Assembly (NCBI RefSeq): GCF_005869855.1
Contig: NZ_SZNH01000005.1
Location: 251,002-291,036 of the forward strand
DNA length: 40,035 nucleotides
Direction of reading: 5' to 3'
Origin: Nostoc sp. PA-18-2419
Lineage (GTDB): Bacteria > Cyanobacteriota > Cyanobacteriia > Cyanobacteriales > Nostocaceae
In this document: positions 9,005 to 17,760 of the stretch, one piece after another
Layout: each line of letters begins with the position of its first letter
Position numbering within the stretch: position 1 is the first letter of the stretch
Position numbers and translations under genes: made by a program
Notes under the pieces: model-generated
Seen by the model: the letters and a program-made list of their open reading frames with translations, nothing else
Database searches by the model: none
Told to the model about the DNA's origin: nothing

Positions 9005-10387
9005 TTATTTGGGACCAAGAAATCGCGTAGCAAAGTTTTGCGATCGCGTCGGTGAAAGCGCCCGTGCCTTGAGAATTGCCGCCATCAAAAAGGCGTAAGA
9101 TAACACTCCAACAATAACTAACAGCAAGGCATTAATCGAGCCGGTAGCATTCCAAAGAGCGTGGAGTGCAGCAGCACTCAGATAACCAATAGAAAGAATT
9201 TGCCAGCTTCTACTAGGCTTGAGGACAGCCAAACCGATAAAATAGCCCAAATAGCCACTGTAAGCCATGTGTCCAGCTACAGAGCCTAAAATTCGCGGAA
9301 TTAGCAGCTGCAACCCCGCCAGTTGACCAGCAGCGCCGATACCTACTTGTTGCGTGACATTTTGAGTGATATCCGGCACATATTGACCAAGAGTTTCCAA
9401 TAAAGTGAAGCCCACAGCAGAAGCTGTTCCCAAGAGAATACCATCTAGAGGTTCCCAAACGCCTACGCGTTCGCGCCAAGGTGAAGACAAAATTCTCCCG
9501 ATGGCAAATGCTCCAAGTACAGGCAATGCTTTAAGCAATTCTTCCATTAAACCAGCACCAAAAAACATTCGTACCAGCAACTCTGTGAAGGTGGTAGATT
9601 CTTGAGGTGAGGGCAAGTTTCCAGGCAATAGACCCCGAAACACGAAGATGAAGAAATCCAACAGCGGACTAAGCAAAATCAGCGTCGTACCCATTGCCGT
9701 AGCCATTAGCACCCACCACGGCTTTTGTTTTCCGCAAAGTTGATAAACAAAATAATAGGCAGCGAAGGCGATGTAAGTGGCGACGATCACTTGATTCGCT
9801 TGGGGACGACCGACTGTAGCAAACATTAGTACTACAAAAATTACAGTCAGTATTCCTGGTACGAGGTATGCTTTGCGAGTTAAATCTTTACCAGTGGAAA
9901 TAATCGGAAAAAGCTGAGTGAAGCTAACAGAATCAGGCTGCTTTAATTGCGTGTGGTTGTGGTAGTTCGTTGCAGAAGGCAGTGGTGTCAGCTGGTTAAC
10001 AGTTGTCACCGGAGCTTGAGAGGTCAACTCATACTCAAAAACGTATTGCGGCCCATCAGAACCTAAAGAAATGCGATCGCCTGGGTGCAATTCTTGACAT
10101 TCATACAGGCGTTGTCCATTCAAATAAGTGCCATTAGCACTATTCAAATCACAAAGTACCCAGCTAAATTTGCTATCTGGAGATAAAGACAGGGGGCGAA
10201 CCACTGCATGACGACGAGATACCATTCGGTACGTCATGGCATCCAAGACAACTTGGCAACTGGGGTCGCGTCCAATTACTATCTCTTTACTGGGGGACAG
10301 CGAGAAGCGAGATTCCGCTCCCAAAGCTGCTCCATTTCCAGACACTAGCCGCAGAAATGCATTATGTCTTGCGTTTTTGCCTGTCAT
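9005..10387 (-). CDS. FHA-domain protein with PrsW-family intramembrane protease domain
   Basis: The first ~120 of 460 residues form an FHA domain with I38-G-R40, S57-R-R-H60 and N-S-A-N86-G-T. A short linker leads to about eight membrane helices (from ~172) with the PrsW signature: EELLK at 282-286 (E282, E283, K286), the second-helix E331 in GFTLLET, H373 in AGHMAYSG and H409 in HALWNA. PrsW enzymes are glutamic-type membrane proteases; in Bacillus PrsW makes the first cut of an anti-sigma factor. The fused FHA domain suggests that recruitment or activity depends on threonine phosphorylation. The gene is convergent with the PP2C/CHAT group. ATG 10387 is the only start that keeps the FHA first strand. 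Confidence 0.88.
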   Translation of the reverse strand: MTGKNARHNAFLRLVSGNGAALGAESRFSLSPSKEIVIGRDPSCQVVLDAMTYRMVSRRHAVVRPLSLSPDSKFSWVLCDLNSANGTYLNGQRLYECQELHPGDRISLGSDGPQYVFEYELTSQAPVTTVNQLTPLPSATNYHNHTQLKQPDSVSFTQLFPIISTGKDLTRKAYLVPGILTVIFVVLMFATVGRPQANQVIVATYIAFAAYYFVYQLCGKQKPWWVLMATAMGTTLILLSPLLDFFIFVFRGLLPGNLPSPQESTTFTELLVRMFFGAGLMEELLKALPVLGAFAIGRILSSPWRERVGVWEPLDGILLGTASAVGFTLLETLGQYVPDITQNVTQQVGIGAAGQLAGLQLLIPRILGSVAGHMAYSGYLGYFIGLAVLKPSRSWQILSIGYLSAAALHALWNATGSINALLLVIVGVLSYAFLMAAILKARALSPTRSQNFATRFLGPK

Positions 10388-10947
10388 TGATAAGAAGTGC
10401 GTTTCTAAACTGATTCTTTAAATAATTTGGTAGCAGGACTAACCTTAGCCACATCAACAGCAGCATTGCTAAATCCACTATAGCTTCACTTACTGCTAAT
10501 AAATTTAAATTTATAAATGCAAAATTTTAACTTTTTCATTCATTTAAATGTTAATAAGTATTTCATTTACTCAGGTTTTCTCTCAAACCTTGATTATTAG
10601 GTGCATAAATTGAGATTTTATAGGTTATCTACTCTTGACATCGTAGCTGCAAATTCAATCTACTGCAATGTATTAAAAAAGTAATTTTTACTGCATTTAA
10701 TTTCATCTAAAAAATATATAATTACCAGTTATTTATTGGTAGTTATTTTTGCCACTAGTATTGCAACACAAAAGTCAAAACTCAAAAGTTAAAAGTACTA
10801 TCAGATGGGTTTTTTAGGAATTTTTAATGATTGCTTGATTTACGCCGTGATGTATTAATGATTGACTAACCTTTGGGGCGCAGGAGTAGGCAGTAGTGGA
10901 AGAAACGACCCCAAAGATTGAATTAAAAGATTTATAGTATCTTGCCT
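10388..10947. other. AT-rich spacer between the FHA/PrsW and DJ-1 genes
   Basis: No gene seen in 560 bases. The part next to 10388 must hold the promoter of the FHA/PrsW gene. The other end has the hairpin listed at 10871-10916. A short inverted pair TACCA/TGGTA sits near 10724-10741. Confidence 0.4.
10871..10916 (-). terminator. Possible terminator hairpin of the DJ-1 gene
   Basis: Perfect arms CTTTGGGG (10871-10878) and CCCCAAAG (10909-10916) flank a 30-nt loop, 31 bases past the stop of the DJ-1/PfpI gene on the minus strand. The loop is long and no T-tract follows, so the call is weak. Confidence 0.35.
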
Positions 10948-11550
10948 TTAAAGAATTTTAGCTAATTCTGGATGTTCAATCTTTGTTCCCAGTACTCTGA
11001 GAAATTCTGCCAGCCAATGGGGATGAGCAGGCCAAGCTGGTGCTGTCACCAAATTACCGTCAACTATGGCTTCATCAACAGGGATATCGACATAAATGCC
11101 TCCAGCACTCTTGACATCTGGGCTACAAGCAGGGTAACCAGTACATCTTTTACTTTGTAATACATCAGCAGCCGCCAATAACTGCAAGCCGTGGCAAATA
11201 GCAGCAATAGGTTTATTTGCTTGAGCAAAGTGACGGGTAACTTCTAACACTTGCTGATTGAGACGGATATATTCTGGTGCCCGTCCTCCAGGAATTATTA
11301 GAGCATCATAGTTTTCGGCTTTCACTTCTGCAAACGTAGCATTTAAAGTAAAATTGTGCCCCGGTTTTTCACTGTAAGTTTGGTCTCCTTCAAAGTCGTG
11401 AACTGCTGTTCGCACCTTGTCCCCAGCTTTTTTATTGGGGCAAACTGCATGAACAGTGTGTCCCACCATTTGCAACGCCTGGAAAGGAACCATTACTTCA
11501 TAGTCTTCTACATAGTCCCCAACCAACATCAAAAGTTTCTTTGCAGCCAT
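10948..11550 (-). CDS. DJ-1/PfpI family protein
   Basis: This 200-residue cytoplasmic protein belongs to the class I glutamine-amidotransferase-like superfamily, DJ-1/PfpI branch. Members act as glyoxalases, deglycases, chaperones or peptidases; the exact activity cannot be read from sequence. It shows the first strand [15 protein letters not shown] with a conserved acidic residue, the block [15 protein letters not shown], and the nucleophile elbow AAICHG with C119 followed by H120. The C-terminal part ([15 protein letters not shown]) resembles the PfpI/YhbO-type ends. The start ATG is the natural one for the family. It is a single gene, with spacers on both sides. Confidence 0.88.
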   Translation of the reverse strand: MAAKKLLMLVGDYVEDYEVMVPFQALQMVGHTVHAVCPNKKAGDKVRTAVHDFEGDQTYSEKPGHNFTLNATFAEVKAENYDALIIPGGRAPEYIRLNQQVLEVTRHFAQANKPIAAICHGLQLLAAADVLQSKRCTGYPACSPDVKSAGGIYVDIPVDEAIVDGNLVTAPAWPAHPHWLAEFLRVLGTKIEHPELAKIL

Positions 11551-11573
11551 GTTTTTACTATCCTCAGTTATTA

Positions 11574-11625
11574 GTTATTTGCCATTTGTCATTGGTCATT
11601 TGTCATTTGTAATTGGGTATGGGGC
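11574..11625. repeat. Short tandem repeats of CATTTGTCATTGGT type
   Basis: Directly upstream of the DJ-1 start the heptamer-like text CATTTGTCATTGGTCATTTG repeats with period 7, ending near GGGTATGGGGCATGGG. This is typical of the short tandemly repeated sequences of heterocystous cyanobacteria. Confidence 0.6.
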
Positions 11626-11970
11626 ATGGGCATTGGTTATTAAGTTAGGACTTGTTATTTAAGGAAGGATAAAAAATAGAGAACAAATGACGAATAACCA
11701 AAGATTAATCACAGTCTTAATACAAAAATGTGCAGCATAGACGCGCATCGGCTAATCCGCTTATGGGCGAATTTATCGATATATTACAGCATTAACTGTG
11801 CCATAATGGACTATCTGGAGGCTGCGAGTTAACAAAGTTTAACGCATCTTTGTATGTTATTTGTTACTCAGGGAAAGGCAACGGTTTTCTGAGAAAAGGC
11901 AAGAGAAACTATTACCTATTACTTATTGCCCATTAATAGCCTCAACTATATAATTAGCAACTTAGCTTAA
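11626..11970. other. Spacer between DJ-1 and narM
   Basis: No gene or clear structure is seen in this ~345-base stretch between the DJ-1 gene, transcribed away from it, and the narM stop. Confidence 0.4.
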
Positions 11971-12426
11971 TTAAAGCAGATTAAATTCTGCGATCGCTCT
12001 AGGAAAATTCTTGTTTTCATGCGCTGAATGACTAAGTTTGATTAAGGCAAAACGCTGTAATGGTCTTAAAGCTGCCCATTTTTGCTGTGTCAGGACTACC
12101 CCTATTTCTTGAGCTTTTTTCTGGACGCTGGGTGATACAGTAGCAGAGTCCAGCCATGCAGGATGGGATTCTATAGGCAATTTGGCAACTGCTATGCCTG
12201 TACGTTGTAAAATTAACTGCTCGATATACTCGCGGTAAGACTGAATTTCGGTTTCTGTAGCGCAAGGTAATTCGACTAAAGCTTGACGCTCTTTTGTAGT
12301 CATTTGATTCCAATCAAACAGTTTTAGTTTAATGCCACAAGTATCTAATTTATAGCGCACCTGCATGGGAATACAGCGCAGCGAATCAACAAAATCTGCT
12401 TCAAATTGAAAGAAATCTATCGTCAT
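11971..12426 (-). CDS. narM: Nitrate reductase-associated protein NarM
   Basis: NarM is a small cytoplasmic factor of cyanobacteria needed for active ferredoxin-nitrate reductase, probably by helping NarB maturation. The 151 residues fit the family as I know it: FFQFEADFVDSLRCIPMQVRYKLDTCGIKLKL at the start, then WNQMTTKERQALVELPCATETEIQSYREYI, and the end LTQQKWAALRPLQRFALIKLSHSAHENKNFPRAIAEF. Its position behind narB on the same strand, with the psiE-family gene in between, supports the call. It could have its own promoter in the 266-base gap upstream. That gap has a small hairpin around AACTTTTCAAGTT. Confidence 0.85.
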   Translation of the reverse strand: MTIDFFQFEADFVDSLRCIPMQVRYKLDTCGIKLKLFDWNQMTTKERQALVELPCATETEIQSYREYIEQLILQRTGIAVAKLPIESHPAWLDSATVSPSVQKKAQEIGVVLTQQKWAALRPLQRFALIKLSHSAHENKNFPRAIAEFNLL

Positions 12427-12692
12427 AAAATATTTAAATTTAGCTGATTAGAATGTTTTCGACTAACCTAAATTTATCAAAATAGAATTCAAAATTCAGT
12501 TGGGTATTTAAGTCCAACTGGCGGATAGCGCACCTAAGGCGTATCTGCAAGCCAATGAATAAGCAGGTTTAAGACCACTAACAACTTTTCAAGTTAGTAG
12601 TACTTAAAATTGGTAAGTGCTAATTTTAACTGATTGAGTCTAATGCCTTGTTAGAGTTTCTTTGGCTTTGCTGTGTGATTCTTAATTCTTCT

Positions 12693-13151
12693 TCAAGGTG
12701 TATCTTTGGAATTACTCAGACGAATTATTAAATAACTAATCGATAGAGCGAGAATTGCAATGCCTAAGCCTATTATATCAATACCAGGAACTTTTTCTAA
12801 GTCAAGAATAATAATTTTTCTGGCGACAGCAATTAAAGAAGTAACAATAACTAATTCTACCTGAAAAACGTGTTTTCGTAAATAAGCTGTAATATTTTCT
12901 AAGATTTCTAAAGCAATTAAAATATTTAAAAATAAGCCAAATATTTTAAATAGTGTTGTGTTAAATGTGCCGTAAGGTACAGTGAATAATTCTTTAAAAA
13001 TAAATACTCCTAAATCAGCGATCGCCACTAAAATTACAATTACCATTAAAATAGATAGAACTTTAGAAACTATCACTTCAATGTTTTCGATGATATACAT
13101 GAAGTTCTGGTCTTTGGTAATTATTGAAATTAGCTTCAGTAACCTTTTCAT
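12693..13151 (-). CDS. PsiE-family (phosphate-starvation-inducible) membrane protein
   Basis: This small inner-membrane protein has about four hydrophobic segments. From the chosen start (MKRLLKLISIITK) they are VIVSKVLSILMVIVILVAIADLGVFIF, FKIFGLFLNILIALEILENITAYL, VELVIVTSLIAVARKIIIL and GIDIIGLGIAILALSISYLII. The EILENITAYL...VELVIVTSLIAVARKIIILD stretch is the mark of the PsiE family, whose role is unknown. The frame is open further upstream to a TTG at 13220, but the extra 23 residues lack a ribosome site, so I prefer ATG 13151; neither start is strong. It lies between narB and narM on the same strand, 282 bases after narB, so it may be read with the nitrate genes. Confidence 0.75.
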   Translation of the reverse strand: MKRLLKLISIITKDQNFMYIIENIEVIVSKVLSILMVIVILVAIADLGVFIFKELFTVPYGTFNTTLFKIFGLFLNILIALEILENITAYLRKHVFQVELVIVTSLIAVARKIIILDLEKVPGIDIIGLGIAILALSISYLIIRLSNSKDTP

Positions 13152-13433
13152 CTGCTGTACCCAATTAAAAAATAAAATCCCATAGAGAAACCTAGAGGAT
13201 TCAAAAAGATAACTGGCCAATGTTGGTTTTGCTTATCTATTTTTATTTTCTAGATTCAATTTGGGACTAGTAAAACTTTTAGTTATAAAAAACTTTACTT
13301 CTTTAGATATGGTAATTGGTAACAGTCAAGAATTGAAATACAGAAAATATAATAATAACTATCGACTATTGATGATTGACTAAATTACCTATTGCTGATT
13401 GCCAATTCCTTATTGAGAGTTATACTTAAGAAC

Positions 13434-15647
13434 TTACAATTGTGAGGATTGGAGTTGATAATTTTTAACTGTAACTTCCACAGAAATTGGTATTAATTGC
13501 ACCGCACAGGCTTTTAATTCTGGTTGTAGGGAATCAGGGCAAGATTCGGGATGGGTGAGGGCATTAGCTTCGGCATTATCTGCCCACAAATAACCCCAGT
13601 GCATGGGGACAAAAACTGTACCAGGTGCGATCGCCTTTGTCACTTTAGCAGGAAACTTAGCTTTACCTCGACGCGATCGCACTTCTACACACTGATTATC
13701 TACAATACCTAAGCCAGCAGCATCACGCGGATGAATTTCGATAAATGGTTCGGGATGCATTTTGCAAATTTTTTCAATCCGCCCAGTGCGTGTCTGGGTG
13801 TGCCAATGGCCGTAAACTCGTCCAGTAGTTAATACAAAAGGATAATCAGGGTTTGGTGGTTCTGCCAATCCTTTGGAGTAATATGCCCCAAATCGAGCGC
13901 GTCCGTCAGGGGTGTGGAAGCACAAGTTAGTGTAGAGCCGCTTTCCAGAGGTTTCTCCCCCTGCTTCCCCTGCTTTTTTGCTCCCTCTGCTCTCTTCCAG
14001 GTGAGGCCATTGAGTCGGGCCTTGTGCTTGTAATTGTGCATGAGAGATACCCGTCATCTCGCAGGGGCGATTTTTAGTTAGTTGGGCAAACTCTGCGTAA
14101 ACTTCAGCCGAGTTAGCAAAGTTAAATTCTCTTGCAAAACCGAGTCGGCGACCAACTTCAGCAAAGATTTCCCAATCTGCTTTCGCTTCTGGTGGCGGTT
14201 GGCGGAAGGCTTGACACAGAGTCACCGTTCGTTCGGAGTTAGTCATCACGCCAGTTTTTTCGCCCCATTGGGCTGCTGGTAGCAGAAGATGGGCATAGGC
14301 AGAGGTTTCTGTGGGATAATAAGCGTCTTGGTAGATGGTGAAAGGCGATCGCAACAATGCCTTCTTCGTCCGATCTAAATCTGGCATACTCACAGCTGGA
14401 TTAGTTGCAGCAATCCATAGTAAGCCGACAGCATTATTTTCTAGCCCAGTAATCATTTCCCAAGCATTCAAACCAGGATGGGGCGAAATCTGTCCTGGTT
14501 TGAGTCCCCAAAACTCCTCAACTTCTGCACGGTGCTGGGGATTCTTGATTAGCCGATAACCCGGTAATAGATGCGCCAAACCCCCAGCTTCCCGTCCTCC
14601 CATTGCGTTTGGCTGACCTGTGAGTGAAAAAGGCCCAGCCCCAGGTTTGCCAACTTGTCCGGTCATCAGGTGCAGGTTAATGATGGTTCTCACCTTAGCC
14701 GTTCCTTCTGAAGATTGATTCACACCCATTGACCACAACGACAACACCCGTTCTGATTGACCCCAATAGCGAGCTGCTGTTTCTAAATCTTCAATACTGA
14801 TTCCACATTCATGAGCTACCACTTCTGGGGGATAGTGACGAATTACCTCAGCGTATGCCGGAAAGTTACTGGTACACTCGTCCATAAACATCGTATCAAC
14901 GTAGTTCCAACGCATCAACAAATGAGCAATACCGTTCAACAAGTCGATATCTGTACCCGGACGAATCGCTAAATGCAAATCTGCGGCTTCTGCGGTTGGT
15001 GTGCAACGGGGATCGACCACAATCATTTTCACTTTGCGATTCTTTTTATGATATTTTGCCAGTCGATTAAAAACGATTGGGTGACATTCGGCTGTATTGG
15101 TACCAATTAAAAATGCACAGTCGGTCAACTCCAGGTCTTCGTAACAGCAAGGAGGGCCATCTGAGCCAAAGCTTTGAATATATCCAGCCACAGCGCTAGA
15201 CATACATAAACGGGAGTTAGCATCAAAATTATTACTCCCCAAACACCCTTTGATCAATTTTTGGGCTATGTAATAATCCTCGGTTTGGAACTGACCAGAA
15301 CCATACATACATATAGCTTCTGGCCCTTGAGTGAAACGCACAGTTTGAATGCGTTGGGTGATGAGATCTAAAGCTTCATCCCAACTAATGTGCCGAAACT
15401 CTCCATCTAAAGAGTCTCGCACCATTGGGTAATGTAATCTATTTTTATCTAAAGATTCGGTGATAGTTGCGCCTTTGACGCAAACCATGCCCTGACTTGA
15501 TGGATGAGTTTTATCACCCCGCACCCGCCAAATTGGATTTCCTTGGTTATCTCGATTAGTTGCTTTGCCAAGTTGGGCTGGGGGCGAAACTTCTAATCCA
15601 CAACCGACACCGCAGTAAGGACAGAGGGTTTTGGTAAATTCACTCAT
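13434..15647 (-). CDS. narB: Ferredoxin-nitrate reductase NarB
   Basis: NarB reduces nitrate to nitrite with electrons from ferredoxin, using Mo-bis-MGD and one [4Fe-4S] cluster, in the cytoplasm. The 737 residues show the cluster ligands C9, C12, C16 and C56 ([14 protein letters not shown]...MVCVKG) and the molybdopterin blocks ([73 protein letters not shown]). It is third in the nirA-nrtP-narB order. A Gly/Ser/Lys/Glu-rich insert, [17 protein letters not shown], sits near residues 551-569 just before the C-terminal molybdopterin-guanine-dinucleotide-binding domain. It is encoded by repeat-like DNA (see the separate entry). A length near the family norm and intact motifs suggest a working enzyme. 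Confidence 0.96.
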   Translation of the reverse strand: MSEFTKTLCPYCGVGCGLEVSPPAQLGKATNRDNQGNPIWRVRGDKTHPSSQGMVCVKGATITESLDKNRLHYPMVRDSLDGEFRHISWDEALDLITQRIQTVRFTQGPEAICMYGSGQFQTEDYYIAQKLIKGCLGSNNFDANSRLCMSSAVAGYIQSFGSDGPPCCYEDLELTDCAFLIGTNTAECHPIVFNRLAKYHKKNRKVKMIVVDPRCTPTAEAADLHLAIRPGTDIDLLNGIAHLLMRWNYVDTMFMDECTSNFPAYAEVIRHYPPEVVAHECGISIEDLETAARYWGQSERVLSLWSMGVNQSSEGTAKVRTIINLHLMTGQVGKPGAGPFSLTGQPNAMGGREAGGLAHLLPGYRLIKNPQHRAEVEEFWGLKPGQISPHPGLNAWEMITGLENNAVGLLWIAATNPAVSMPDLDRTKKALLRSPFTIYQDAYYPTETSAYAHLLLPAAQWGEKTGVMTNSERTVTLCQAFRQPPPEAKADWEIFAEVGRRLGFAREFNFANSAEVYAEFAQLTKNRPCEMTGISHAQLQAQGPTQWPHLEESRGSKKAGEAGGETSGKRLYTNLCFHTPDGRARFGAYYSKGLAEPPNPDYPFVLTTGRVYGHWHTQTRTGRIEKICKMHPEPFIEIHPRDAAGLGIVDNQCVEVRSRRGKAKFPAKVTKAIAPGTVFVPMHWGYLWADNAEANALTHPESCPDSLQPELKACAVQLIPISVEVTVKNYQLQSSQL
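13941..13996 (-). repeat. In-frame GCAGGGG-type repeat inside narB
   Basis: On the coding strand this reads as GAGAGCAGAGGGAGC, then a run of A, then GCAGGGGAAGCAGGGGGAG. It is the same purine-rich GGGGAGCA text that builds short tandem repeats in Nostoc spacers and that also interrupts nirA in this window. It codes for a low-complexity hydrophilic segment in frame. Confidence 0.6.
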
Positions 15648-15670
15648 GGCAATTTTTAATGAATAAGTTC

Positions 15671-15885
15671 ACGCAGAGTCGCACAGAGAAGTCGGAGCGG
15701 CAGCTTGCGCCGTAGACGCTTTGTGGTGAGGGGGTCGCAGTCTTGGCGGTTTCCGTCGATTGCGATCCCCCGAACCTGTAGGGCTTGCCGGAGGCATCTG
15801 AACTTCGGTGGACGCAGAGAAGAGATGAAGAGAGTATTGAGGAACAATTGATAATTGCTATTCTTACTCTGTGCGACTCTGCGTC
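15671..15885. mobile_element. MITE-like element, 215 bp, with perfect 18-bp inverted ends, between nrtP and narB
   Basis: The left end ACGCAGAGTCGCACAGAG (15671-15688) is repeated exactly in inverted form at 15868-15885. Inside lie a G5/C5-type imperfect hairpin (GGGGGTCGCA near 15730, TGCGATCCCCC near 15762) and the text GCTTGCCGGAGGCATCTGAACTTCGGTGG, which has the feel of Nostoc dispersed repeats. No transposase is encoded. The element fills almost all of the 253-base gap between nrtP and narB, so it is transcribed inside the operon and can fold into a long stem. No clear target-site duplication is seen. Confidence 0.55.
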
Positions 15886-15900
15886 TCTGGGTGATGTTGA

Positions 15901-17394
15901 TTATTCTTCAGTTAAGAAGATAGTAGCCGAAGTGTCTGATATTTCACTTTCATTATTAGCAAAGGAGTTTTTCGGTTCTTTGAGGAAAAAGGCACACATA
16001 AAAGCGCAGACTAAAGCAGCTAAGCCCATTGTGCTAAATAGCGTTGGCGCGTCAGTTAAGCTAAAAATTGTCAGGTAAAGTACGCCGCCAAAATTACCGT
16101 AAGCTCCGACATTGCCGGCAATTTGTCCGGTGGCTTCTTTCTTAATTAAGGGTACGATGCTATAGGTTGCACCGCAGCCGGCTTGGGCAAAGTAAGCGGC
16201 GAACATTGTAACTGCGATCGCCAGCGGAATTGGCCAGTTACTACTAATAAAATGTGCCATCAAGTAGCCAACACCAATGCCTGCACTGATAATTGTCATT
16301 GTCCATTTACGTGAGCCGAATTTATCAGAAATTAAGCCACCACTGGGGCGAGAAATTAAATTTAAAAAGGGATAGGTTGCGGCAATCATGCCTGCTATAA
16401 CATGTTCTAAACCAAAGGTTTTTTCAAAAAATGCTGGGAGCATGGAAACGGCAGCAAGTTCGGAACCAAAGTTAGTTGTGTAAGTAAATTCGAGTAACGC
16501 TACTTGACCAAATTGAAAGCGTTCTGCTGGGGGGTAAATTTTCTTGCCAGTTAAAAGTTCCTGGTTTACCTGCCAAGCTCTGTAACTTTGGTAAATAAAT
16601 AATCCTGCTAATAGCAACCAAGCAAGATACATTTGACTCAAGGTTAAGAAGTGAATATTCTTTTGTTCCAAACGCCAAGCTAATAAACTTAAGGCGAAAA
16701 TTAAACCGAAATTCGAGATAATCATCGCCCAAAAACTTTTAATGCTGGTTACTTCTAAAGCTCCATTTTTCTGAGGTTTCTTATAAACTTTACCAGTGGG
16801 TGTATCTTGGACGCTATTGTAATAAATAACACCATAGATGGCGGCAACAATTCCTGTAAAAGCGATCGCTAATCGCCAATTAGAAGCACCACCAGCCAAA
16901 AAGCTAGTAGAAACTGCAATCATTGGTAAAGCAAACTCGGCACCAAAAGCTCCAAAGTTACCCCAACCGCCGTAAATACCTTGAGCAATTCCCATCTCCT
17001 TCGGCTGGAACCATTCCGCCACCATCCGAATACCGACGACAAACCCAGATCCGACAATTCCCATCAGCAAACGACTGATGACTAATTGATTAAAATCTTG
17101 TGCTAGCGCTGTCGCTAAACAAGGAACAGCCGCAAACATCAGCAGCATTGCATAGGTGATTCTCGGGCCGAAACGATCCAAAAGCATCCCAATAATTAGC
17201 CGCGCCGGAATTGTCAAAGCAAGGTTACAGATAGCCAAAGTTTTGATTTGTTCGGGCGCTAAATCAAGCTGTTTACCAATAGTTGTAGCGAAGGGAGCAA
17301 AATTAAACCAACAGACAAAAGTCAGAAAAAAAGCAAACCAAGTCTGATGTAAGATGCGATAGCGATCGCTGAATGAAAATAATTTTTTTAGCAT
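15901..17394 (-). CDS. nrtP: Nitrate/nitrite permease NrtP (MFS, NNP family)
   Basis: NrtP is the single-protein, high-affinity nitrate/nitrite transporter of the major facilitator superfamily, used by many cyanobacteria in place of the NrtABCD ABC system. The 497 residues have ~12 membrane helices. Family marks include FNFAPFATTIGKQLDLAPEQIKTL near the start, the MFS loop GMLLDRFGPR, the nitrate signature in GIYGGWGNFGAFGAEFALP, the second signature-like block AGNVGAYGNFGGVLYL, and FPFLNLISRPSGGLISDKFGSR-like text in the second half. It is second in the nirA-nrtP-narB operon, with no promoter of its own that I can see. It ends in a hydrophilic tail. Confidence 0.94.
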   Translation of the reverse strand: MLKKLFSFSDRYRILHQTWFAFFLTFVCWFNFAPFATTIGKQLDLAPEQIKTLAICNLALTIPARLIIGMLLDRFGPRITYAMLLMFAAVPCLATALAQDFNQLVISRLLMGIVGSGFVVGIRMVAEWFQPKEMGIAQGIYGGWGNFGAFGAEFALPMIAVSTSFLAGGASNWRLAIAFTGIVAAIYGVIYYNSVQDTPTGKVYKKPQKNGALEVTSIKSFWAMIISNFGLIFALSLLAWRLEQKNIHFLTLSQMYLAWLLLAGLFIYQSYRAWQVNQELLTGKKIYPPAERFQFGQVALLEFTYTTNFGSELAAVSMLPAFFEKTFGLEHVIAGMIAATYPFLNLISRPSGGLISDKFGSRKWTMTIISAGIGVGYLMAHFISSNWPIPLAIAVTMFAAYFAQAGCGATYSIVPLIKKEATGQIAGNVGAYGNFGGVLYLTIFSLTDAPTLFSTMGLAALVCAFMCAFFLKEPKNSFANNESEISDTSATIFLTEE

Positions 17395-17435
17395 TTATCT
17401 TTCTAGGAGAGATGGGATTAGGGACTGAGAAGATT

Positions 17436-17663
17436 CCTAACTCCATAAACGGAGTTCAAATACTCATTAATGGAGTTCAAAGCCTCATTAACAGAGTTCA
17501 AAGCCTCATTAACGGAGTTCAAATACTCATTAATGGAGTTCAAATACTCATTAATGCAGTTCAAAGCCTCATTAATGCAGTTCAAAGCCTCATTAATGCA
17601 GTTCAAAGCCTCATTAATGCAGTTCAAAGCCTCATTAACGGAGTTTAAAGCTTTAGTTATTGG
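17436..17663. repeat. 21-bp tandem repeat array between nirA and nrtP
   Basis: Nine clear 21-bp units start at 17454, 17475, 17496, 17517, 17538, 17559, 17580, 17601 and 17622, each built as GTTCAAA, then TAC or GCC, then TCATTAA and a short variable end. A degenerate unit lies on each side. Units 5-8 are almost identical, while the outer ones vary at three or four positions, which points to recent growth from the inside. Because 21 is a multiple of 3, frames on both strands stay open and give heptapeptide repeats (INGVQSL on plus, EALNCIN on minus). I see no start with a ribosome site for either, so I do not call a gene. Confidence 0.9.
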
Positions 17664-17760
17664 GTATTGGGGATTGGGTATTAGGCACTAACAAAGTATT
17701 CTTAAATATTTATTTCCTAGTCCCCAGCAATGCACTGAAGCTTACCCGAAGTGTCTCCAG

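Noticed and set aside
9450..9480. CGCCTACGCGTTCGCG inside the FHA/PrsW gene as a repeat insert like those in nirA and narB
   Set aside because: It encodes normal-looking RERVGVW between PrsW motifs and adds no extra length that I can show.
15656..15847. 63-codon minus-strand frame between narB and nrtP
   Set aside because: It lies within the 18-bp-ended element and is translated repeat text, not a gene.
17436..17663. CRISPR array
   Set aside because: The units are head to tail with no unique spacers, and no cas genes are present.
17373..17691. Open frames on both strands through the 21-bp array
   Set aside because: A 21-bp period keeps frames open automatically. Starts are TTG or lie inside repeats, without ribosome sites.
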